Below, in pieces: positions 9,398-16,524 of a stretch of 64,000 bases of DNA. Position numbers and translations under genes: made by a program. Source of the stretch: Nitrosospira briensis C-128. Its GTDB lineage: Bacteria > Pseudomonadota > Gammaproteobacteria > Burkholderiales > Nitrosomonadaceae. The notes beneath the pieces are model-generated. The model was given only the letters and a program-made list of their open reading frames with translations. It was not told the DNA's origin and did no database searches. The DNA lies in assembly GCF_000619905.2 (NCBI RefSeq), contig NZ_CP012371.1, forward strand, positions 1,860,001 through 1,924,000. Direction: 5' to 3'. Within the stretch, counting starts at the first letter, position 1, and each line of letters opens with the position of its first letter.

Positions 9398-10629
9398 ATA
9401 ATGTTCGGCCCAAACATGCGTCCATGGTTCAATTCTCGAGTCGAGACGACTGCCTCCAGATTGGAGGCATGTCCCTCACGCGGTTGGTGCAGCGGGTAGG
9501 CAGAACCCCGTTCTATGCTTATGACCGGCAGCGCATTACGGATAGGGTTGCCCTTCTGCGCCAACACCTGCCTGCCGAGGTTCACCTCCACTACGCGATG
9601 AAGGCTAATCCCATGCCTGCGGTTGTGCAGCATATGGCTGGTCTGGTGGATGGGTTGGATGTGGCGTCGGCGGGCGAAATGAAAATCGCTCTGGATACCC
9701 CCATGTCGCCGTGTCAGGTCAGTTTTGCCGGGCCAGGGAAGGCCGACCAGGAACTTTCCTGCGCGATCGCCGCAGGCATTATCGTGAATATGGAATCCGA
9801 GCAGGAAATGGAGCGTATCGCCAATCTGGGCAATCACCTTGGCATCCGTCCGAAAGTAGCGGTTCGTGTCAATCCGGATTTTGAACTCAAATCCTCCAGC
9901 ATGAAAATGGGCGGAGGACCAAAGCCGTTTGGCGTCGATGCAGAGCGCGTTCCGGCGATGCTGGCCAGAATGGCTAAGCTTGAGCTCGATTTCGAAGGGT
10001 TCCATATTTTCAGCGGTTCGCAAAATCTGAAAGTGGCGGCAATCCAGGAATCCCACGAAAAGACCTTGCAACTGGGGGTCGCCCTTGCCAGGCATGCACC
10101 CGGCCCGGTTCGCTTACTGAATATAGGCGGCGGCTTCGGTGTGCCTTATTTTCCTGGCGACGCGCCATTGGATGTGGCGGCAGTCGGCGAAAATTTACGG
10201 CACCTGATGCCTGAGGCGAGACGGCAACTTCCCGACGCGCGGGTGGTGATCGAACTTGGACGCTATCTGATAGCGGAGGCAGGCATTTATGTGTGCCGTG
10301 TACTGGAGCGAAAAGAATCGAGAGGACAAATATTCCTGGTAACGGATGGTGGATTGCACCATCATCTTGCCGCTTCCGGAAATTTCGGCCAGGTTATCCG
10401 CAAGAATTATCCCGTGGTCGTCGGCAACAAGATGAATGGTGCCGAAAGGGAGGTTGTCTCGGTAGTGGGACCGCTCTGTACACCCCTGGATCTGCTGGCG
10501 GACCGCATGGAAATGAGCAAGGCGGAGGCCGGGGATTTGATTGTCGTTTTGCAATCCGGTGCTTACGGCTTGACCGCAAGCCCGACGGCATTTCTCAGCC
10601 ATCCGCCACCTGCCGAAGTGCTGGTTTAA
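9394..10629 (+). CDS. PLP-dependent decarboxylase, exosortase-A-associated (group IV, LysA-like)
   Basis: The protein is 411 residues with a GTG start overlapping the ligase stop. It has the alanine-racemase-like barrel of diaminopimelate/ornithine decarboxylases: FYAYDRQRI, HYAMKANPMP with the PLP-binding lysine, a GLDVASAGEM strand, and LNIGGGFGVPY as the phosphate-binding glycine loop. A Cys in VVGPLCTPLD matches the catalytic cysteine of the family. It probably decarboxylates an amino acid used by the neighbouring ligase and amidotransferase, perhaps to decorate the polysaccharide. That substrate link is inference. Confidence 0.87.
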   Translation: MNNVRPKHASMVQFSSRDDCLQIGGMSLTRLVQRVGRTPFYAYDRQRITDRVALLRQHLPAEVHLHYAMKANPMPAVVQHMAGLVDGLDVASAGEMKIALDTPMSPCQVSFAGPGKADQELSCAIAAGIIVNMESEQEMERIANLGNHLGIRPKVAVRVNPDFELKSSSMKMGGGPKPFGVDAERVPAMLARMAKLELDFEGFHIFSGSQNLKVAAIQESHEKTLQLGVALARHAPGPVRLLNIGGGFGVPYFPGDAPLDVAAVGENLRHLMPEARRQLPDARVVIELGRYLIAEAGIYVCRVLERKESRGQIFLVTDGGLHHHLAASGNFGQVIRKNYPVVVGNKMNGAEREVVSVVGPLCTPLDLLADRMEMSKAEAGDLIVVLQSGAYGLTASPTAFLSHPPPAEVLV

Positions 10630-10719
10630 AAACCACCGCAACAACAATGTCCTATGCCAGTAAGCAATCACTAAACGAAACGATGGAAAGATGATGTTCA
10701 AGAAAACCGGAGATCTACC

Positions 10720-12558
10720 ATGAGCGGGTTGTGCGGCTGGATAGGCCAGGATGGCTCGGTTACCGAGAATCTCCAGCTTGCCAGGCGAATGGCTGGACCG
10801 CTTGCCCGTTTCGATGGCAGTGTCGTCGAGGCGGTTGCGGGACGAAACAGCGGTCTTGCCATTGCTGCAAGCGGTGATAACAAGCACATTTATCAAAAGA
10901 ATGGGTTTCTCCTGGCATTATGGGGGCGCTCGAATTTTCTTGAGCCGCGCTTGAGCCAGCTTGCGCGCGCCGAGGGCGTGGCAAAAACGCTGGCGGACGA
11001 TTGGCGGGAAAGAGGAGAAAAGGCACTCGAAAATCTGACAGGGGCATTTTCTTTCTGCATCCTGGACGAAAATACCGGCGAGGCGATTCTGGCAATCGAT
11101 CGTATGGGCATATGCCCGCTCGTCTACCGCAATGATGGAGGACGGCTGGTTTTTGGTTCATCGGCAGATGCCGTAAACCTGCATTCACAGGCCAAGCCGG
11201 ATATCGCTCCACAAGGTCTGTATAACTATCTCTATTTTCATATGGTGCCCGGGCCGGATACGATTTACCAGGGACAGAAACGTCTCTTGCCCGGCGAATA
11301 CCTGATTTATCGAAAGGGGAGCGTTGAAACACGCAAGTACTGGGAGATGCGATTTCAGGAGAACGAGAAACGCCCCTTCCAGGAGCTCAAGCAGGATTTC
11401 ATGGGGGTATTGCGGTCAAGCGTCCGCGAAGCGGTCGGGGATCAGCAGGTTGGCGCTTTCCTGAGCGGAGGAACCGACAGCTCGACCATCGCGGGATTAT
11501 TGGGCGAGGTCTCCGGTCAACCGGCCCATACTTATTCCATTGGCTTCGATGCTTCCGGCTATGATGAAATGGAATATGCGCGCATTGCCGCGAAACATTT
11601 TTCCACGCGGCATCATGAGTACTACGTCACTCCGGATGACATAGTAAGCGCCATTCCCCAAGTCGCAGCGATTTTCGATCAACCTTTTGGCAACGCGTCC
11701 GCCATCCCCGCATACTATTGCGCGCACATGGCTAAGGCTGACGGCCTGAGCAGGATATTGGGAGGAGACGGAGGGGACGAACTCTTCGGCGGCAATGTCC
11801 GCTATGCCAAGCAACATCTCTTCTCCTTGTATGGGCAAACGCCCTCCGTCGTGCGCAAGGGAATTATCGAACCGCTGGTTTTCGGCATTCCCGGTGGAGC
11901 TGCGTTGCCACTGGTACGGAAGGCGCGCAGTTATATCGAACAGGCCTCGATCCCGATGCCGGCGCGGACAGAGACCTATAATCTGCTGGAGCGCTATGGA
12001 TCCAAAGAAGTTTTTACGCCGGAATTTCTGAGCACGGTTAATCCGGGCAATCCGGCCAACCTTCTCAATGAAATCTATCATGACAGCAACGCCGCGAGCC
12101 TGATAAATCGCATGCTTGCTTTTGATCGAAAGTTTACGCTCGCCGACAACGACCTGCCCAAAGTCGCCATGGCGTGCGAATTAGCCGGAATGGAAGTGGC
12201 GTTTCCCCTGATCAGCGATGAAATTGTGGCTTTCTCCTTGCAACTCGAACCCCACCTGAAGCTCAAGGGTACAAAATTACGCTATTTCTTCAAGGAAGCG
12301 CTACGGGGATTCTTGCCCGACGATATCATCACCAAGCAAAAACACGGGTTCGGTTTACCTTTCGGTGTGTGGCTCCAACAGCACAAGCCACTGCAGGCCC
12401 TGGCTTCGGATAGCCTGAGCGATCTCAAGTCCCGGCGCATCGTTCGCTCTGATTTTATCGATAAGCTGGTGGGACAGCATCTGAATGAGCACGCGGGATA
12501 TCATGGCACCATGGTTTGGGTATTGATGATGCTGGAACAATGGTACAGGCAGCGGTAA
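10720..12558 (+). CDS. Asparagine-synthase-like amidotransferase
   Basis: The protein is 612 residues. The N-terminal 200 residues are a class II glutaminase-like domain; the C-terminal 400 are an asparagine-synthase ATP-pyrophosphatase domain with SGGTDSST (PP-loop) and GGDGGDELFGG. The family needs Cys as the first residue after Met. From ATG 10720, which has a good GGAG site 7 bp upstream, the protein starts MSGLCGW, placing Cys at residue 5. A TTG at 10729 would give MCGWIG with Cys2 but has no well-spaced ribosome site. Either TTG is used or a short propeptide is removed. It closes the exosortase-associated run after the ligase and decarboxylase. Confidence 0.85.
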   Translation: MSGLCGWIGQDGSVTENLQLARRMAGPLARFDGSVVEAVAGRNSGLAIAASGDNKHIYQKNGFLLALWGRSNFLEPRLSQLARAEGVAKTLADDWRERGEKALENLTGAFSFCILDENTGEAILAIDRMGICPLVYRNDGGRLVFGSSADAVNLHSQAKPDIAPQGLYNYLYFHMVPGPDTIYQGQKRLLPGEYLIYRKGSVETRKYWEMRFQENEKRPFQELKQDFMGVLRSSVREAVGDQQVGAFLSGGTDSSTIAGLLGEVSGQPAHTYSIGFDASGYDEMEYARIAAKHFSTRHHEYYVTPDDIVSAIPQVAAIFDQPFGNASAIPAYYCAHMAKADGLSRILGGDGGDELFGGNVRYAKQHLFSLYGQTPSVVRKGIIEPLVFGIPGGAALPLVRKARSYIEQASIPMPARTETYNLLERYGSKEVFTPEFLSTVNPGNPANLLNEIYHDSNAASLINRMLAFDRKFTLADNDLPKVAMACELAGMEVAFPLISDEIVAFSLQLEPHLKLKGTKLRYFFKEALRGFLPDDIITKQKHGFGLPFGVWLQQHKPLQALASDSLSDLKSRRIVRSDFIDKLVGQHLNEHAGYHGTMVWVLMMLEQWYRQR

Positions 12559-12844
12559 GGTTTGCGGATACAAGTTTTTAGCATTCGCCACAGGTAAAGC
12601 GTCGGTTTCCCGTTGAGTATGGCGCTCAGCTACCGGAGCGGACGAACGATACCTTTGAAAATTTCCATGTCCCATCGCCAAATGCTCGCTATGATGTAAG
12701 AAACCCGGTCTCCAGGTAGCCTGATCAGTCAGGCTACACATATGGCCGCTGCATCATCAACATATCGATAAAAGAAGCCGATGAGCAACTCATGCCAACA
12801 TCGATCATGCGATTTGCATTAGCATCCCCGGCAAGCGGCCGCCC

Positions 12845-13546
12845 ATGACCGAAGCCGCGCTGGTGTTGGTATGCAAACGGCCGGCATCGGGCATCGGCAA
12901 GCAACGGCTGGCTGCAAGCGTAGGTGGGGAGGCGGCGAACCGCATCGCCGAGGCACTGCTCGCCTGCGCGCTGGAAGATGCGCGTACCTGGCCTGGTCCG
13001 GTGGTAATCGCGCCTGCGGATCCGGCGGATCACGCTTGGGCATCCGCGCTATTGTCGCAAGCGCAGGTACGGCTGGAAATACGTGTGGCGCTCCAGGCGG
13101 AAGGCAATCTCGGACAGAGGCTTAACGCACTGGATCATAAACTGCGCGCCGGCGGGCTGGAACAGTTGGTGTATATCGGCAGTGATGCTCCGCTGCTTGC
13201 GGCACCCGATTATGCAGCGGTTTACGAAGCCTTGACGAATTATGATACCGTGTTGAAGCCGGCAGCGGATGGCGGTGTGGTGTTGATGGCGAGCCGGCAG
13301 CGATGGCCGGCGCTGAGCAGCTTGCCGTGGAGCACGGCGCGCCTGGGCGCGGCACTGGCCAACTGTTGCCGATCTGCGGGACAATCGGTCGTTAACCTGG
13401 CACAAAGTTTCGACGTGGATGAAGAAGATGATGTCATTCGGCTGATCGAAGCGTTGAATACGGATCAGCGACCGGCGCGGCGCGCGCTGCATGGGTTGGC
13501 TTGCGATCTGGCCCGTTGGAGGGAACGAAGTCATGTCCGGTTTTAG
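12845..13546 (+). CDS. CofC-like nucleotidyl/glycosyltransferase, arsenosugar-type (TIGR04282/DUF2064)
   Basis: The protein is 233 residues. The start MTEAALVLVCKRPASGIGKQRL gives the glycine-rich nucleotide-binding N-terminus of the DUF2064/CofC-like GT-A fold, and YIGSDAPLL is the metal-binding D-x-P region. Proteins of this family (rSAM/selenodomain-associated transferase 1) accompany arsenosugar genes. Its 3' end overlaps the next gene by 14 bp, and the type-2 partner transferase follows, as in other such loci. Substrates are not proven; a role in attaching or activating a sugar is inferred from family and context. Confidence 0.85.
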   Translation: MTEAALVLVCKRPASGIGKQRLAASVGGEAANRIAEALLACALEDARTWPGPVVIAPADPADHAWASALLSQAQVRLEIRVALQAEGNLGQRLNALDHKLRAGGLEQLVYIGSDAPLLAAPDYAAVYEALTNYDTVLKPAADGGVVLMASRQRWPALSSLPWSTARLGAALANCCRSAGQSVVNLAQSFDVDEEDDVIRLIEALNTDQRPARRALHGLACDLARWRERSHVRF

Positions 13547-14231
13547 TGCGATTATTCCTTGCTATCATGACGAAGACAAGCTGGCCGATCTGCTCGGCCA
13601 GTTGCGAAATTTGCCGCATGACCTGTTTCAAGGGGCGCTGGAGATCATCGTGGTGGATGGTGCCGACAGCCCGTCATGCCGCAACATCTGCCATCGATAC
13701 GACGCACGCTGGATAGCCGGCGAACCCTGCAGGGGAGGGCAATTACTCTCGGGTGCTGCGCTGGCGCAAGGTGACACCTTATGGTTTCTGCATGCCGACA
13801 CCCGGTTGCCGTCCGATCCCTTGAAGGCAATGGGCCGCGCATTGGCGCAAGGTGCGGTAGGAGGCTATTTTCGCTTTCGTTTCGATGCACCGCGTGCCTG
13901 GCCAGCACTACTGCTGGAGCCGGCTATCGCTTTTCGTTGCCGTTTCGGCATTCCATATGGTGACCAGGGTCTTTTCATGACGCGGCAGGCCTATGTGGAG
14001 GCGGGCGGCCACTCCCCCTGGCCCCTGTTCGAGGAAGTGTCTCTGGTTCGAGGGTTACGCCGGATAGGACGCTTTTTACCTTTGCGCGAACCGGTCTTTA
14101 TCGATCCGCGCCGCTGGCATCGCGACGGGTGGTGGCGGCGTACCTGGGCAAATCGCAATCTGGCGCTGGCTTTTGCGCGCGGCGTTGCGCCCGAAAGGCT
14201 GGCGGCTCGCTATCGTTCCAAAACGATTTAA
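13533..14231 (+). CDS. GT2-type glycosyltransferase, arsenosugar-type (TIGR04283)
   Basis: I place the start at ATG 13533 (MSGFSAIIPCYHDE), which has GGAGGGAA 7-14 bp upstream, rather than an in-frame GTG or TTG further 5'. The protein is 232 residues. SAIIPCYHDED is the typical GT2 first strand, LEIIVVDGADSP the second, and WFLHADTRLP the DXD-like metal site. GDQGLFMTRQAY and FEEVSLVRGLRR are the acceptor-side motifs of this subfamily. It overlaps the preceding transferase gene and precedes an ArsM-like gene. It is expected to transfer a sugar in an organoarsenical pathway; this is inference from family and neighbours. Confidence 0.87.
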   Translation: MSGFSAIIPCYHDEDKLADLLGQLRNLPHDLFQGALEIIVVDGADSPSCRNICHRYDARWIAGEPCRGGQLLSGAALAQGDTLWFLHADTRLPSDPLKAMGRALAQGAVGGYFRFRFDAPRAWPALLLEPAIAFRCRFGIPYGDQGLFMTRQAYVEAGGHSPWPLFEEVSLVRGLRRIGRFLPLREPVFIDPRRWHRDGWWRRTWANRNLALAFARGVAPERLAARYRSKTI

Positions 14232-14262
14232 TTCCGATCATTCCGATCATGAGGTAAATGCC

Positions 14263-15318
14263 ATGCATGACACTATCCAGCAATACTATGGAGAAACTCT
14301 GGGCTCTTCACTCGATCTTCAGACCAACGCGTGCCGGACGGATGCAGGCTTGCCCGAATATGTAAAGCCCATATTGGCGAAGGTACACGACGAGGTACTG
14401 GCTCGCTACTACGGCTGTGGCCTGGTACTACCCGAATCGCTCGATGGCTTGACCGTACTCGACCTTGGGTGCGGCGCCGGGCGCGACGTTTACGTACTAT
14501 CGAAGCTCGTGGGAGAGCATGGCCGGGTAATTGGGGTGGATATGACGGAAGAGCAACTTGCGGTTGCGTCCAGGCATGAGGAATATCACCGTAAGGCATT
14601 TGGGCATGCAGAGAGCAACGTGCGTTTCCTGCATGGCTATATCGAGCGGTTATCTGAACTTCAACTGGCGGATGCCAGCGTGGATGTCATCGTATCCAAT
14701 TGCGTGCTCAATCTTGCCCCCGACAAGGCGGCGGTATTGAGCGAAGCGTGGCGGGTACTCAAGCCCGGAGGGGAGCTGTATTTTTCAGATGTGTATGCTG
14801 ATCGGAGGGTGCCCGCGGAACTTACCGCCGACCCGGTATTGTATGGCGAATGCCTGAGCGGGGCGTTGTACTGGAACGATTTTCTCGGCCTGGCCCGCAC
14901 GCATGGTTTTGCCGATCCGCGACTGGTTGACGATCGCGGCATTACCATTGGCAACGCGGAGCTGGCTGCGCGCACCGGGAACATCCGTTTTTACTCTGCC
15001 ACTTATCGATTATTCAAGTTGGGCAACCTGGAATCCGCCTGTGAAGACTATGGTCAGGCGGTGGTTTATCGCGGCACGGTACCGCATCATCCTCATGTGT
15101 TCGAGCTCGACAAGCACCATCGTATCGAAACCGGCAAGTTCTTCCTTATCTGCGGCAACTCCTGGCGCATGCTGCATGATACCCGGTTCGCCGCGCATTT
15201 TGACTTCTACGGTAACTTTGACCGGCACTACGGTATTTTCCCCGGTTGCGGTACGGGGCTACCTTTCGACGACACACTCCGTGGCGGCGCGGACAACCAT
15301 TCGGGCGGATGTTGCTAG
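14263..15318 (+). CDS. arsM: ArsM-like arsenite S-adenosylmethionine methyltransferase
   Basis: Start ATG 14263 has GAGG 8 bp upstream, giving 351 residues. VLDLGCGAGRDVYVLSKL is the SAM-binding motif I, VIGVDMTEEQL motif II, and RVLKPGGELYFSDVY the post-III strand. Three cysteines stand where ArsM proteins bind arsenite: Cys24 in NACRT, Cys147 in NCVLNL and Cys197 in ECLSGALY. The last two are 50 residues apart, as are the corresponding pair in the algal ArsM. The C-terminus ends in GGCC, also seen in ArsM proteins. The enzyme would methylate As(III) as the first step towards more complex organoarsenicals. Confidence 0.85.
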   Translation: MHDTIQQYYGETLGSSLDLQTNACRTDAGLPEYVKPILAKVHDEVLARYYGCGLVLPESLDGLTVLDLGCGAGRDVYVLSKLVGEHGRVIGVDMTEEQLAVASRHEEYHRKAFGHAESNVRFLHGYIERLSELQLADASVDVIVSNCVLNLAPDKAAVLSEAWRVLKPGGELYFSDVYADRRVPAELTADPVLYGECLSGALYWNDFLGLARTHGFADPRLVDDRGITIGNAELAARTGNIRFYSATYRLFKLGNLESACEDYGQAVVYRGTVPHHPHVFELDKHHRIETGKFFLICGNSWRMLHDTRFAAHFDFYGNFDRHYGIFPGCGTGLPFDDTLRGGADNHSGGCC

Positions 15319-15321
15319 CCC

Positions 15322-16284
15322 ATGGGCATCGGCGGCGGAGAGATCATCCCCATCGGTAGCGAGCGATCCAGTCGTTCCGAAAACTGGCGGCGCACGCCTG
15401 ACGATCAGCCACGCGGCTTTATTCGGCCGCACGCGCTGGATGAATTGTGGTTTCATACCGGCACCGCGTGTAATCTTGCCTGTCCCTTTTGCCTCGAGGG
15501 CTCGAAACCGGGAGACGATCGCTTACAGTTGTTGCGCTTTGAAGAAGTCGTTCCGTTTGTGGACGAGGCGCTCGAGCTTGGCGTCAAACAGTTTTCCTTC
15601 ACCGGGGGCGAACCATTCATCAATAAGGATATCGTTCGTATCCTCGATTATGCGTTGCAGTATAGGCCGTGCCTGGTGCTGACCAACGCAACCGAAGCGT
15701 TGATCAAGCGCCTGAAGCAACTCGAACCGCTGCGCGACCGGCCGTATACGCTCAGTTTCCGTGTGAGCCTGGATTATCCCGATGCCGCCCGGCATGACGC
15801 CGGGCGTGGTGAAGGCATGTTCGCTCGTGCGCTGGAAGGATTGCGAGCACTCCATGAACTGGAATTCAATGTTTCGGTGGCAAATCAGCTTTTGCCTACG
15901 CTCACACCGGAAGTGGTTTCGGCGCGCTTCAGCGAGGTTTTCCGTACCGCAGGCTTACCTGAGGATTTGCCGCGTATCGAATTTCCCGAATTTCACCCGC
16001 CGGGTGCGCAGGTGAAATCGCCGCATATCACGGAACGCTGCATGACAGGGTTCCATACCGAAGAGGCTCGCCACTCGTTCATGTGTGCGTTCAGCAAGAT
16101 GATCGCGAAAAGCGACGGACGATTACAGGTTTATGCCTGTACTCTCGTGGATGACGATCCAGACTATATTCTGGGGGAAACGCTGACGGAAGCCATGCAA
16201 ACGCCCGTGAGCATGAAACACCACCGCTGTTACAGTTGTTTCAGGTACGGCGCCTCATGCAGCGAAATGAAACGAGGCATCTGA
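15322..16284 (+). CDS. Radical SAM enzyme of the arsenosugar-type locus (not canonical ArsS)
   Basis: The protein is 320 residues and begins 3 bp after arsM. The radical SAM cluster motif is CNLACPFC at Cys50, Cys54 and Cys57, followed by FSFTGGEPF, which binds SAM. The last third holds six more cysteines (RCMTG, FMCAF, YACTL, then HRCYSCFRYGASC with Cys303, 306 and 313), the pattern of a SPASM/twitch-like auxiliary iron-sulfur site. Canonical ArsS has a different N-terminus and a DUF3641 tail, neither visible here. By position it may do the ArsS step (adding a deoxyadenosyl group to a methylated arsenical) or an ArsL-like step; both are inference. Confidence 0.75.
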   Translation: MGIGGGEIIPIGSERSSRSENWRRTPDDQPRGFIRPHALDELWFHTGTACNLACPFCLEGSKPGDDRLQLLRFEEVVPFVDEALELGVKQFSFTGGEPFINKDIVRILDYALQYRPCLVLTNATEALIKRLKQLEPLRDRPYTLSFRVSLDYPDAARHDAGRGEGMFARALEGLRALHELEFNVSVANQLLPTLTPEVVSARFSEVFRTAGLPEDLPRIEFPEFHPPGAQVKSPHITERCMTGFHTEEARHSFMCAFSKMIAKSDGRLQVYACTLVDDDPDYILGETLTEAMQTPVSMKHHRCYSCFRYGASCSEMKRGI

Positions 16285-16524
16285 ATGATCGTTTTCAGGG
16301 ATGATCTTTCAAATAAATGAAGAGCATGGAAATGAAGTGGCTTGAAGATAAAATGGTGTTCCGAAAAATTCAACGTATGCGGTAGTCCGTTTATCAAGGC
16401 AGCGTCAGCTTTCACCTTGAACGGTAGCTGAGAAACAATTTTCATAAACTCATGGGGTACCAAGGCAGGCACCCGGTAACCCACCTTTAAACAGTACTTG
16501 CAAATCAGATTAGAGGCGCCCGGG

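Noticed and set aside
9169-10095. Minus-strand frame (308 codons) across the ligase-decarboxylase junction
   Set aside because: It overlaps two well-supported genes and has no domain or ribosome site.
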